From the NCBI GenBank assembly GCA_965603115.1, contig CBFDBT010000019.1, forward strand, positions 1-24,875: a stretch of DNA of 24,875 nucleotides, given 5' to 3'. The DNA comes from CBFDBT01 sp965603115 (lineage in GTDB: Bacteria; Pseudomonadota; Alphaproteobacteria; Sphingomonadales; Kordiimonadaceae). The notes beneath the pieces are model-generated. The model made no database searches. It saw only the letters and a list, made by a program, of their open reading frames with translations, and was not told where the DNA came from. Both the position numbers and the translations under genes were made by a program. Positions 1-7,587 of the stretch are shown in pieces; position 1 is the stretch's first letter; each line of letters starts with the position of its first letter.

Positions 1-1
1 C

Positions 2-1285
2 AAAGCAGGGTTTGGAGACTATCTCTCCACAGCAGCGCATAACGCGGCTGAATCTTCAACCGGCACCAATGTCGAGGTCTCTACAACTGATGATTTCACG
101 CGCGGTGTTGATGCAATTGTCTATGAAATTGATGAAGCAAAAGAGATAATGAAAATCGCTTATCCGACTGCCCTGTTTGACCGCAATATCATTGATGGTC
201 GGGCCATGATTTGCTCATTTTTAACCCTATGCATCGGCAACAACCAAGGCATGGGTGATGTTGAATATGCCAAGATGCATGACTTTTATGTGCCGCCTAA
301 CTATTTGCGTTTGTTCGACGGGCCTTCAACAACAATATCTGATCTATGGCGCGTTCTGGGTCGCCCCCATGTTGATGGTGGTTTTATCGTTGGAACGATT
401 GTTAAGCCCAAGCTCGGGCTCCGCCCACAGCCTTTTGCCAATGCCTGTTATGACTTTTGGCTTGGTGGAGACTTTATCAAGAATGATGAGCCTCAAGGCA
501 ATCAGATATTCGCACCTCTCAAAGAGACAATTCCACTCGTGGCTGATTCCATGCGGCGGGCTCAAGACGAGACAGGGGAAGCAAAACTGTTTTCAGCCAA
601 TATTTCGGCCGATGACCACTATGAGATGATGGCACGTGGTGAGTTTATTTTAGAGACTTTTGCGGAAAATGCTGACCATGTAGCCTTCTTGGTTGATGGC
701 TATGTCACGGGGCCCGCTGCTATTACAACAGCAAGACGACACTTCCCTAATCAGTATCTTCATTATCATAGAGCTGGTCACGGAGCGGTCACATCGCCGC
801 AATCTGACCGTGGCTATACTGCTTTTGTTTTGTCAAAAATGGCGAGGTTGCAGGGTGCGTCCGGCATTCATACTGGCACAATGGGCTTTGGTAAGATGGA
901 AGGCGAAAGTGCCGATAAAGATATGGCATTTATGATCGCTGACGATAGAGCTGATGGTCCTTATTATCATCAGGAATGGCACGGTATGAAGCCAACTACG
1001 CCTATTATATCTGGCGGAATGAACGCACTGAGAATGCCCGGGTTTTTCGAAAACCTTGGTCACTCAAATCTGATTTTGACAGCCGGTGGCGGTTCTTATG
1101 GCCACATTGACGGTGCTGCAGCCGGTGCAAAATCTTTGCGCCAAGCGGAACAGTGCTGGAAATCAGGAGCTGATCCTATAGACTTTGCTAGAGATAACAG
1201 AGAATTTGCCCGTGCTTTTGAAAGCTTTCAAAGTGATGCCGATGATCTGTACCCTGGCTGGAAGAGCGCATTAGGCGTGAAGTGA
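2..1285 (+). CDS. cbbM: Form II RuBisCO (ribulose-1,5-bisphosphate carboxylase), 5' end missing
   Basis: Carboxylates ribulose-1,5-bisphosphate in the Calvin cycle; form II enzymes are large-subunit-only and cytoplasmic. The frame is open to the left edge: codons from base 2 read KAGFGDYLSTAAHNAAESS and then TGTNVEV, which aligns with Rhodospirillum rubrum CbbM from about residue 33, so roughly 32 residues are missing. The ATG at 149 is internal. All catalytic elements I can recognise are present: AESSTGTN (N-domain Glu/Thr/Asn), GNNQGM, GTIVKPKLGL (Lys166 in R. rubrum numbering), GGDFIKNDEPQGN (carbamylated Lys191 with Asp193 and Glu194), HYHRAGHGA, loop 6 GFGKMEGE (Lys329), SGGM and TAGGG. 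The C terminus ends ALGVK, about eight residues shorter than in R. rubrum. This is a true RuBisCO, not a RuBisCO-like protein. The genes behind it (redox protein, phosphoglycolate phosphatase) fit a carbon-fixation operon. Confidence 0.97.
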   Translation, partial: KAGFGDYLSTAAHNAAESSTGTNVEVSTTDDFTRGVDAIVYEIDEAKEIMKIAYPTALFDRNIIDGRAMICSFLTLCIGNNQGMGDVEYAKMHDFYVPPNYLRLFDGPSTTISDLWRVLGRPHVDGGFIVGTIVKPKLGLRPQPFANACYDFWLGGDFIKNDEPQGNQIFAPLKETIPLVADSMRRAQDETGEAKLFSANISADDHYEMMARGEFILETFAENADHVAFLVDGYVTGPAAITTARRHFPNQYLHYHRAGHGAVTSPQSDRGYTAFVLSKMARLQGASGIHTGTMGFGKMEGESADKDMAFMIADDRADGPYYHQEWHGMKPTTPIISGGMNALRMPGFFENLGHSNLILTAGGGSYGHIDGAAAGAKSLRQAEQCWKSGADPIDFARDNREFARAFESFQSDADDLYPGWKSALGVK

Positions 1286-1324
1286 TAAAGAGCAAATTTG
1301 CCTTTATAAACGATAGGAGTTTTC

Positions 1325-1885
1325 ATGGCGGCGGTACCACCCCTATGTGATTTTGGCTGGAAAGCCATCGATGCAACACTCATGTCGACAAAAAACAAGC
1401 CCTGTTCAATATTGGATTGTGCAGGGCCAAACGGGTTGGTCGTTGTCTTTATATGCAATCACTGCCCCTACGTAATAGCTGTCATTGACCGCATTGTCCG
1501 AGATGCAAATGACCTTGGCAAACTGGGCATAGGCTTTGTCGCCATCAGCTCAAATGATATCGAGGCTTATCCTCAAGATTCGTTTGAGAATATGAAAAAA
1601 TTTGCTGATGAAAATAACTTCTCCTTTCCTTACCTTTATGATGAAGACCAATCTATTGCCAAAGCCTATGATGCAGTTTGCACCCCAGACTTTTTTGGCT
1701 TTAATAGGAAAATGGAACTGAATTATAGGGGCAGATTGGATGCTTCACGAAAAGTAGCTGTTTCAGAGGATGTAAAACGAGACCTTTATACGGCGATGCA
1801 ACAGATTGCTGAAACGGGCAATGGCCCCTCGGATCAAATTGCATCCATGGGATGCTCTATAAAATGGAAAGACAGCGATGAATAA
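1325..1885 (+). CDS. Thioredoxin-family / peroxiredoxin-like protein (AhpC/TSA fold)
   Basis: A 186-residue thioredoxin-fold protein of the PRX-like group with the signature VVVFICNHCPYV. The C44-N-H-C47 pair sits where thioredoxins carry CxxC. Further conserved points are VCTPDFFGF (the TP turn of the fold) and a C-terminal GCSIKWK cysteine, a usual ending for this family. No signal peptide is visible, so it is probably cytosolic. The start follows a good ribosome site (AGGAG about 6 bases before ATG), 39 bases after cbbM, and the end overlaps gph by 8 bases, so co-transcription is very likely. The family is annotated as a disulfide reductase or peroxidase, but its substrate is unknown. Sitting between RuBisCO and gph, it may protect or redox-tune carbon fixation under oxygen; that is inference. 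Confidence 0.85.
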   Translation: MAAVPPLCDFGWKAIDATLMSTKNKPCSILDCAGPNGLVVVFICNHCPYVIAVIDRIVRDANDLGKLGIGFVAISSNDIEAYPQDSFENMKKFADENNFSFPYLYDEDQSIAKAYDAVCTPDFFGFNRKMELNYRGRLDASRKVAVSEDVKRDLYTAMQQIAETGNGPSDQIASMGCSIKWKDSDE

Positions 1886-2564
1886 TACTAAAGCTTGGCC
1901 GGAAGCAATTTTGTTTGATTTAGACGGCACACTAGTCGATTCAGCCCCTGACCTTGCCAACGCAACAAACCTGTTGCTGGCTGAATATGAACACCCACCT
2001 TTATCCATAGATCAAATTAGAAATATGATTGGCAATGGTGTTGCCAAACTTGTTGAGCGCGCTTTCAGGGCAAGTGGTGAGACATTGGATGCTAGCACCT
2101 TGAAAATGAGAACCGACCAGATGATGGCTATCTATAGTCAGCATTTAACCGATGATAGTTTTTTGCTAGCAGGAGCCCATGAGGCTTTGCTCTTTTGCCA
2201 AGAAAAAGGTATCGCCACAGGCGTGGTTACCAACAAACCAGAGGCAGCGGCCCGACAGATTTTGGTCGACTTCAAGATTGCAGATCTAATTCAAGTCGTC
2301 GTTGGCGGTGACACCTGTTTAACCCGCAAGCCCAACCCTGAAATGCTGATATACGCCATGCAAGCTCTTGGCATTGGCCCACAGGCAGGATTAATGGTTG
2401 GTGACAGCCCTGCTGACATAAATGCGGCCAATGCCTATGCCATGCGCTCAATCGCGGTTAGGGGCGGCTATACCACGGTTCCGGTTGAAGAATTGGGGGC
2501 TGACATTGTAATTAATAGCCTCAACGATCTGCCATCAGCCCTGCAAGCAATGGATAGTAGATAG
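1878..2564 (+). CDS. gph: Phosphoglycolate phosphatase (HAD superfamily)
   Basis: Hydrolyses 2-phosphoglycolate, the toxic product of the RuBisCO oxygenase reaction, to glycolate. The 228-residue length is normal for Gph/CbbZ. HAD motif I is AILFDLDGTLVDS with nucleophile D14 and acid/base D16; motif II is VVTNKP; the motif III lysine lies in TRKPNPEM; motif IV is VGDSPADINAA. The helical cap lies between motifs I and II (IRNMIGNGVAKLVERAF is typical of Gph). It overlaps the end of the preceding gene by 8 bases, suggesting translational coupling. Linkage to cbbM supports the phosphoglycolate role over other HAD substrates. A segment near its 3' end (2463-2504) is repeated at 3327-3367. Confidence 0.93.
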   Translation: MNNTKAWPEAILFDLDGTLVDSAPDLANATNLLLAEYEHPPLSIDQIRNMIGNGVAKLVERAFRASGETLDASTLKMRTDQMMAIYSQHLTDDSFLLAGAHEALLFCQEKGIATGVVTNKPEAAARQILVDFKIADLIQVVVGGDTCLTRKPNPEMLIYAMQALGIGPQAGLMVGDSPADINAANAYAMRSIAVRGGYTTVPVEELGADIVINSLNDLPSALQAMDSR

Positions 2565-2623
2565 AGAGTAATTTGACATTGCGTGCCTATTCCCCCAAAA
2601 TGCGCGCATAAGGGGAAGGCATC

Positions 2624-3313
2624 ATGACCAATAACAAAGTAAGCGATAGTTTTTATGTCCGCATGGGCATTGTTCTTATTCTTTTAATCTTTGCGGGTTT
2701 CATTCCATTCATAACTTCAAAACAAGGTGCTGGCGACACTATGAGTCCGCTCCTTATGGTGCACGGTATTTTATTGCTTGGCTGGTTTACCCTATATTTG
2801 TATCAGGCGTCCCTCATTCCCAAGAAAAACATAAAACGGCATATGGCCTTGGGCAAAAGCAGTTTAATTTTATCCGCTGCCATAATTATAACCTCCTTTA
2901 TGGTCACGCAGCACTCTTTTGACACAGGTTCAAGCAGCGCAACACCTTTCACACCTGAGCATTTCATCCTTCTTCCAATCATTGATATCATAGGATTTAT
3001 AATTTTTTACTCTCTTGCTTTCGCTAACAGAAAACAGGCCAGTGCGCACAAACACTATATGCTGCTTACCGGTATTGTCATTATGGATCCAGCAACTGCT
3101 AGGCTGGCCTTAACGATAGGCTTTATGCCTATTGGTCTGTTAATCCATTTTGGCCTGATCGGGGCTATGATATTCTATGATAGAAAAACGGATAACGGTG
3201 TTCACATTGCCACTAAACTGGGGCTAGGGTTTTTAATTCTGCTATATACATTGATATTTTTTGTCGGCCCAACAGAGGGCTGGGCCAAGTTTGCTCACAT
3301 GCTACTGGGTTAA
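2624..3313 (+). CDS. Multi-pass inner-membrane protein of unknown function
   Basis: A 229-residue protein with about six or seven hydrophobic segments (near residues 14-31, 43-63, 78-96, 112-132, 142-165, 169-185 and 199-215). Histidines and basic residues lie in the loops, notably LMVHGILLLGWF, KRHMALGKSSL and SAHKHYMLL. The pattern HG-(x)n-GWF...RHMALG resembles a widespread unnamed family of small bacterial membrane proteins; I cannot assign a function. A ribosome site (AAGGGGAAGG) precedes the ATG. It is 59 bases behind gph, with a TTGACA-like box at 2573-2578 and a small palindrome (TGCGCGCA, 2601-2608) in the gap, so it may have its own promoter. It is flanked by gph on one side and a decayed piece of gph on the other, which suggests a late insertion or rearrangement here. 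Confidence 0.75.
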   Translation: MTNNKVSDSFYVRMGIVLILLIFAGFIPFITSKQGAGDTMSPLLMVHGILLLGWFTLYLYQASLIPKKNIKRHMALGKSSLILSAAIIITSFMVTQHSFDTGSSSATPFTPEHFILLPIIDIIGFIIFYSLAFANRKQASAHKHYMLLTGIVIMDPATARLALTIGFMPIGLLIHFGLIGAMIFYDRKTDNGVHIATKLGLGFLILLYTLIFFVGPTEGWAKFAHMLLG

Positions 3314-3326
3314 AAGTGGGCTGAAT

Positions 3327-3367
3327 GGTGGCTATACCACGGTTCCTGTTGAAGAATTGGGGCTGAC
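3327..3367 (+). pseudogene. Decayed partial copy of the gph 3' region
   Basis: This 41-base stretch matches gph 2463-2504 with two substitutions and one deleted G (39 of 42 positions by my alignment). Read in the gph frame it encodes GGYTTVPVEELG, identical to gph residues just after the GDSPAD motif. The lost G then shifts the frame and reading ends at TAA 3411-3413. Homology before and after this core is not recognisable to me. It is too short to be a gene and looks like the remnant of a second gph copy or of a tandem duplication that enclosed the membrane-protein gene. Confidence 0.75.
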
Positions 3368-3432
3368 GGAGAATACCAAGTCCTCAGAACTCACGGACCA
3401 AAACATCACTTAATATTTGGCCTATAACAATT

Positions 3433-3447
3433 TGACCTTTACGGTCA
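3433..3447. promoter_or_regulatory. Inverted repeat, possible operator before the acyl-CoA dehydrogenase operon
   Basis: TGACC-TTTAC-GGTCA, perfect 5-bp arms around a 5-base spacer, 47 bases before the start of the first acyl-CoA dehydrogenase gene. The left arm overlaps a TTGACC that could serve as a -35 box; no convincing -10 follows. A second small dyad, TGAATT-A-AATTCA, lies at 3469-3481. TetR-type regulators of acyl-CoA pathways often bind dyads of this size, but no second copy was noticed in the window, so the call is weak. Confidence 0.3.
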
Positions 3448-3494
3448 TATCCATGTAAGCTCGAAAACTGAATTAAATTCAAAAAGAGTAAAAC

Positions 3495-4643
3495 ATGCCG
3501 TTATCACAGTTTCAATATAACCGTCTCCCAGAAGGTTTAGAGGTTTTACGTCAAGACGTTAGAGCCTTTTTGGACGATGAATTAAAAGACCGTCAGGCTT
3601 TGGATCGGGCAGATTCGTGGATGGGTTTTGACGCCGATTTTAGTCGCAAACTTGGCCATAAAGGCTGGTTAGGCATGGCACTACCCAAAGAATATGGCGG
3701 CGCGGAGGCAAACTTGTTTGACCGCTATGTGGTGATCGAGGAACTTCTGGCAGCAGGCGCTCCAGTGTCGGCACACTGGATAGCTGACCGCCAATCGGCT
3801 CCTTTAATTTCACGCTTTGGTACAGAGGAACAAAAGCAAAAATACTTGCCTAGCATTTGCAAGGGTGAAACATACTTTTGTATTGGCATGAGCGAGCCCA
3901 ATTCAGGATCAGACCTAGCTTCAGTACTCACTCGGGCCCGCCGCAAAGATGGCAAATGGGTCTTGAACGGACATAAGTTATGGACCACCAACGCGCTTGG
4001 ATCAAACTATATGATAGCCCTTGTGCGCACTGAGGATCAGGGCAAAAATCGCCACGCGGGCTTGTCACAGTTTATCATCGACCTGAAACTAGATGGCATT
4101 ACAATTAACCCTATCATGGATATGAGTGGCAGTTCTCACTTCAATGAGATATTTTTTGACAATGTGGTCCTAGAAGAAAGTGCGCTTGTCGGCGAAGAAG
4201 GCGCAGGCTGGTCGCAGGTTATGGCAGAGCTTGCTTACGAGCGCAGTGGGCCAGAGCGCTATTTGAGCAGCATGGCGCTTGCCTATGCGCTCATTGATGC
4301 GGTTGGCCCTGATCCCGATGCCATGCAACAAAAAGAAGTTGGCCATCTGGCAGCGCGACTGTTTAACATTCGCAATATGTCGATTTCGGTCACTAACCAG
4401 CTAGCATCCGGTAATGATCCTGTGTGGGCGGCATCATGCGTGAAGGACCTTGGCACATCGCTAGAGCAAGAATTGCCGCGCATAGCCCAAACCATTGTAG
4501 AAACTCTGCCATCAATAGATGGTGGAAGTGAATATACTCAAATATTATCAAAAATTACGCAGGCTGCGCCGTCCTTCTCACTACGCGGTGGCACTCGGGA
4601 AATACTAAGAGGCATCATCGCCCGCGGAATGGGAGTAGCCTGA
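3495..4643 (+). CDS. Acyl-CoA dehydrogenase, catalytic subunit of a heteromeric pair
   Basis: FAD-dependent alpha,beta-dehydrogenation of an acyl-CoA. 382 residues, normal for the family, with N-terminal helical domain, GMSEPNSGSDLAS (about 131-143) and LNGHKLWTTNA for FAD/substrate binding. At the position where MCAD carries its catalytic glutamate (IYEG) this protein has SLRGGTREI, so that residue is Arg. A glutamate instead lies in ELAYERSGPER (E249), the alternative catalytic place used by isovaleryl-CoA and several steroid-type dehydrogenases. It is followed after 2 bases by a second, shorter acyl-CoA dehydrogenase. Such pairs (for example FadE28-FadE29, also called ChsE1-ChsE2) form alpha2beta2 enzymes acting on bulky CoA esters such as steroid side chains. 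The substrate here is unknown. Confidence 0.9.
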   Translation: MPLSQFQYNRLPEGLEVLRQDVRAFLDDELKDRQALDRADSWMGFDADFSRKLGHKGWLGMALPKEYGGAEANLFDRYVVIEELLAAGAPVSAHWIADRQSAPLISRFGTEEQKQKYLPSICKGETYFCIGMSEPNSGSDLASVLTRARRKDGKWVLNGHKLWTTNALGSNYMIALVRTEDQGKNRHAGLSQFIIDLKLDGITINPIMDMSGSSHFNEIFFDNVVLEESALVGEEGAGWSQVMAELAYERSGPERYLSSMALAYALIDAVGPDPDAMQQKEVGHLAARLFNIRNMSISVTNQLASGNDPVWAASCVKDLGTSLEQELPRIAQTIVETLPSIDGGSEYTQILSKITQAAPSFSLRGGTREILRGIIARGMGVA

Positions 4644-4645
4644 TT

Positions 4646-5680
4646 ATGCGTACAATGTTTGAAGATACCATAGAGCGCTTTTTTGCTGAGAAAATAACGC
4701 CAGAATTCCTGTGTGAATATGATGATGGTTCATGGGCTGGTGAACTTTGGTCAGAAATTGAAGAATTGGGATTTAATGCCGCTGCTGCTCCCGAAGCTCT
4801 TGGCGGTTTTGGCGTATCATGGGGAGATCTTTTTCCCATCATTCGCGCGCTTGGACACTATAGCGTTCCCCTGCCTCTAGGCGAAACGATCTTTACCAAC
4901 TGGTTACTTGGCCAATTGGGGGAAGCGCCTCGAGAAGGGCCACTCACCTTCAGCGCCAATAGTGACCTAACATTAAAAGATGGCGTAATAAGCGGCACTA
5001 TCACAGATGTACCGTGGGCGAGGCACCTGAAGTATGTTATGGCTGTGACCAATAATGAAGTGCCGACCTGTGTACTTTTAGACATAAGCAAAGCAAGCAA
5101 CATCAGCCACAAATTTAATGTCGCAAAAGAAGCGCGAGACGATTTAACTTTTGACTCGATAAAATCTGACTTTGCCAAGCAAATTCCAAAGCATATGACC
5201 CGTGATATTCTTTCCCTTGGCGGGGCGATGTTACGCTCAGCGCAAATAGCTGGGTCAGTAAAGCGCGCCCTTGATCTTACAGCGACCTATACGACCGAGC
5301 GGGTACAATTTGGTCGTCCTATTATGAAGTTTCAGGCTATTCAGCAACAAATGGCGGTAATGGCTGAACAGGTAGCATCCATTCAAATAGCAGCAGAAGC
5401 CGCTTTTTGTGAATCCACTGACGCATTAGCACCACTGCCAATTATGAGTGCGAAAATATGTGCCAGCGATGCGATTGATGCTTGCACTTCTATAGCGCAT
5501 GGTGTTCATGGCGCCATTGGCTTCACCCACGAACATACACTCCATTTTACAACACGCCGATTGTGGTCATGGCGTAATGAATTTGGTTCACAGACCTGCT
5601 GGGCCCAAGAAATAGGCAGCCGTATCTGTAAAAACGGTGGCGCGGGCTTGTGGCACACATTGGTTTCAGCTAGCCTGTAG
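4646..5680 (+). CDS. Acyl-CoA dehydrogenase-like subunit, probably non-catalytic partner
   Basis: 344 residues with acyl-CoA dehydrogenase fold: the N-terminal ELGFNAAAAPEALGGFG region and the C-terminal helical domain with YTTERVQFGRPIMKFQAIQQ are clear. The middle is divergent: the EPxAGSD-type FAD loop and the IYEGTSE catalytic-glutamate segment cannot be found, and the C terminus instead reads HTLHFTTRRLWSWRNEFG. This loss matches the second subunit of heteromeric acyl-CoA dehydrogenases from steroid catabolism, where one chain supplies the base and the two chains share FAD. It begins 2 bases after the partner's stop, so balanced co-translation is likely. Confidence 0.85.
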   Translation: MRTMFEDTIERFFAEKITPEFLCEYDDGSWAGELWSEIEELGFNAAAAPEALGGFGVSWGDLFPIIRALGHYSVPLPLGETIFTNWLLGQLGEAPREGPLTFSANSDLTLKDGVISGTITDVPWARHLKYVMAVTNNEVPTCVLLDISKASNISHKFNVAKEARDDLTFDSIKSDFAKQIPKHMTRDILSLGGAMLRSAQIAGSVKRALDLTATYTTERVQFGRPIMKFQAIQQQMAVMAEQVASIQIAAEAAFCESTDALAPLPIMSAKICASDAIDACTSIAHGVHGAIGFTHEHTLHFTTRRLWSWRNEFGSQTCWAQEIGSRICKNGGAGLWHTLVSASL

Positions 5681-5706
5681 GAACATAATAACTGAGAGAA
5701 AAAAAC

Positions 5707-6507
5707 ATGACTGATTTTCTGCAAACGGAACGGCGTGGCTCTATATTAATCGTGCGTATGAACAGGCCGGAAACTCACAATGCCTTAACCGACAATGCGC
5801 AAATTCGTGAAATTACTGACCTCTGTGCTTCCATAAAAATAGACACTTCTATTAAAGCCATGGTTTTAACCGGTAACGGGAAGTCCTTTTGCTCTGGTGG
5901 TAATGTGAAAGACATGCATGCCCGCGAAGGTATCTTCAAGGGTAATCCTTATGAATTGCGCAATAGCTACCGAACAGGCATTCAGACCATTCCGCTTGCC
6001 CTTTATGAGGTGGAAGTGCCGGTAATTGCAGCAGTCAACGGTGCCGCGATAGGCGCTGGACTAGACCTTGCCTGCATGTGCGATGTGCGCATATCGTCTG
6101 ATAAAGCCATTTATGCTGAGAGCTTCGTCAAGCTGGGCATCATTCCCGGTGATGGCGGCGCGTGGTTATTACAGCGTATTATAGGGCAAGCTAAAGCAAC
6201 CCTCATGTCGCTAACAGGTGATGTCATCGATGCTGCCACTGCACTCGACTACGGGTTGGTCGCCAGTGTAGTGCCCCATGACACGCTCGAAGAGGAAGCG
6301 CTGGCAATTGCAGAAAAAATGGTTGCTAATCCGGGTCATGCTCTGCGATTAACCAAGCGACTATTGCGTGAGGCGCAATATATGAAACTTGATAGTTTGC
6401 TAGAATTATCAGCGGCCTATCAGGCCCTTGCCCATAATACGAATGATCACCATGAGGCTGTGTCAGCTTTCCTCGAAAAACGGCCGCCAAAATATACTGG
6501 TGACTAA
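5707..6507 (+). CDS. Enoyl-CoA hydratase/isomerase (crotonase) family protein
   Basis: 266 residues, usual crotonase length. The oxyanion-hole segments are visible: FCSGGNVKDM (about 61-70) and NGAAIGAGLDLACMCDVRI (about 111-129). Aligned with rat mitochondrial hydratase, Glu144 becomes D120 and Glu164 becomes F140, while an acidic D149 appears in IIPGDGGAWLL. It is therefore not a canonical two-glutamate hydratase and may be an isomerase, a hydratase of another type or another crotonase. It lies 26 bases behind the dehydrogenase pair with a GAGAG ribosome site, so it probably acts on their product. Its end faces the Rieske ferredoxin gene with an 18-base gap. Confidence 0.9.
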   Translation: MTDFLQTERRGSILIVRMNRPETHNALTDNAQIREITDLCASIKIDTSIKAMVLTGNGKSFCSGGNVKDMHAREGIFKGNPYELRNSYRTGIQTIPLALYEVEVPVIAAVNGAAIGAGLDLACMCDVRISSDKAIYAESFVKLGIIPGDGGAWLLQRIIGQAKATLMSLTGDVIDAATALDYGLVASVVPHDTLEEEALAIAEKMVANPGHALRLTKRLLREAQYMKLDSLLELSAAYQALAHNTNDHHEAVSAFLEKRPPKYTGD

Positions 6508-6525
6508 AGCGGCAGCATATAAATA

Positions 6526-6846
6526 TTATATTTTTACTTCTATCATGCCATCCAGCACGCGGGTCTCAAACGTTGTGATCGGCGTCTTGGTAAGCTTGCC
6601 TTTTGTCGATCCATCACGCATATCAAACCGCACGCCATGGAGCGGACAAAACAGAAAATGCGCCTTAACCTTACCGCCCTCGAGCGGGGAAGCCTGATGG
6701 CTGCAAAGGTTTTCAACTGCATAAACTCCTGAGGATGCATGGCAGATAAGCACTGATCTGCCTGCAATATCAAACGCCTTGTTACTATTCAATTCAATAT
6801 CATCAAGTGGTGTGACAGCTTTAAATTCAGTGTCCATAATCCCCAT
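6526..6846 (-). CDS. Rieske [2Fe-2S] ferredoxin
   Basis: A small soluble Rieske protein of 106 residues. The cluster ligands are C48-S-H50 (NLCSHQASPLEGG) and C67-P-L-H70 (FCPLHGVRFDM), the usual CxH...CxxH arrangement. Electron carriers of this kind feed Rieske oxygenases. The frame is open to 6915, but the ATG at 6846 is preferred because AGGAAAG lies just upstream and the domain begins there. It is divergent from the AhpD-like gene, with a copy of the 20-bp palindrome at 6909-6928 between them. The same palindrome precedes the Rieske oxygenase gene at 11181, which makes this the likely electron donor of that oxygenase. A nitrite-reductase small-subunit-like role is less likely given this context. 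Confidence 0.88.
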   Translation of the reverse strand: MGIMDTEFKAVTPLDDIELNSNKAFDIAGRSVLICHASSGVYAVENLCSHQASPLEGGKVKAHFLFCPLHGVRFDMRDGSTKGKLTKTPITTFETRVLDGMIEVKI

Positions 6847-6908
6847 TTTCTTTCCTGTGGAAGCCTTTGTGTAATAGTAACCTCTACCTCTTAACAATAT
6901 TAAAATAA

Positions 6909-6928
6909 AAAACAATCATGTTTGTTTT
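6909..6928. promoter_or_regulatory. Predicted TetR operator, copy 1
   Basis: AAAACAATCATGTTTGTTTT, one base away from the perfect 20-bp palindrome at 11017-11036. It lies between the divergent Rieske ferredoxin and AhpD-like genes, 62 bases before the first and 85 before the second. It ends 5 bases before a TTGCAT box of a predicted promoter reading toward the AhpD-like gene. The presumed binder is the TetR protein encoded at 13487-14176, because another copy stands before that gene. Confidence 0.7.
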
Positions 6929-6933
6929 AAAAA

Positions 6934-6962
6934 TTGCATTTTCTTGAAAATTTTACTATAGT
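6934..6962 (+). promoter_or_regulatory. Predicted sigma70-type promoter of the AhpD-like gene
   Basis: TTGCAT (6934-6939), 17-base spacer, TATAGT (6957-6962); the gene starts at 7014. The box directly follows operator copy 1, so a bound regulator could hinder or contact RNA polymerase. Assigned by pattern only. Confidence 0.45.
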
Positions 6963-7013
6963 TTTTGAACAAGATTCAAACATGAACGCTGCTGACAACA
7001 AATAGGGGTATAT

Positions 7014-7583
7014 ATGTCTGATACACTAATGAAAAGAGTGCCACGTGATGAATTACCTGATGATTTAAAAGAATCATGGGATTTTCTTAACGGTCGGACA
7101 GGGGAGCCAACCTTTGTTGAAGTATTTGCTCAATCCCCTGAATTATTAAAATTTGTCATGCATGACTTCTATCAAAAAATATTTTACGATGGAAAGGTTG
7201 ATCTGCGCTACAAAGAATTGGCGCGATTAAAACTTTCCCTGCAGCATGGTTGTAACACCTGTATTCTACAGAATTTACCAGGCGCCAAAGAAGCGGGATT
7301 CACGCAAGAGCAAATTGATGCCATTGACGACTATGAAAATGGTCCTTTTTCCGACGCTGAAAAAGCCCTGCTGGCTTATGTCGACCAGATGGTGTTGACT
7401 AATTTAGGTGGGCATATGGATGCCAAGCTTTATGATCGCCTTAAGGCTCACTTTAGTGATACTGACATATTGGAAATTGGCACCTGCATGGCAGTGGTCG
7501 GCGGCATGGCCAAACTATCCTTCGTGCTCGACCTCGTGGTCAAAGAGGACTATTGCCCTTTTCAGCCGGCTGCCGCTGAGTGA
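7014..7583 (+). CDS. AhpD / carboxymuconolactone-decarboxylase-like protein
   Basis: 189 residues with the AhpD-like all-helical core. The segment RYKELARLKLSLQHG followed by CNTCILQN contains E68, C80 and C83. The spacing of Glu to the first Cys (12) matches the AhpD proton-relay motif, but the histidine four residues after the second Cys is N87. The CxxC suggests peroxidase or disulfide chemistry; lack of the His casts doubt on classic alkylhydroperoxidase activity. AGGGG precedes the ATG at good spacing. Divergent from the Rieske ferredoxin across an operator copy, it likely belongs to the same regulon as the oxygenase, where it might handle peroxide or a lactone-like intermediate (inference). 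Its end lies 4 bases from the convergent SDR gene. Confidence 0.82.
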   Translation: MSDTLMKRVPRDELPDDLKESWDFLNGRTGEPTFVEVFAQSPELLKFVMHDFYQKIFYDGKVDLRYKELARLKLSLQHGCNTCILQNLPGAKEAGFTQEQIDAIDDYENGPFSDAEKALLAYVDQMVLTNLGGHMDAKLYDRLKAHFSDTDILEIGTCMAVVGGMAKLSFVLDLVVKEDYCPFQPAAAE

Positions 7584-7587
7584 TCGG

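Noticed and set aside
344..565. Open frames on the opposite strand inside cbbM, and similar antisense frames in other genes
   Set aside because: They lie wholly inside well-recognised genes, lack ribosome sites and show no recognisable protein family.
149..1285. RuBisCO gene starting at the ATG at 149
   Set aside because: The same frame is open to the window edge and codes for conserved RuBisCO N-domain sequence (AESSTGTN and DDFTRGVDA), so 149 is internal.
2590..2617. TTCCCC...GGGGAA arms around TGCGCGCA as a terminator for gph
   Set aside because: No T run follows and the right arm is the ribosome site of the next gene; the pairing is probably incidental.
6961..6985. TTTGAACAAGATTCAAA as a fourth TetR operator
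   Set aside because: It shares only a CAAGATT core with the palindrome and lacks the AAAACAAT and ATTGTTTT arms.
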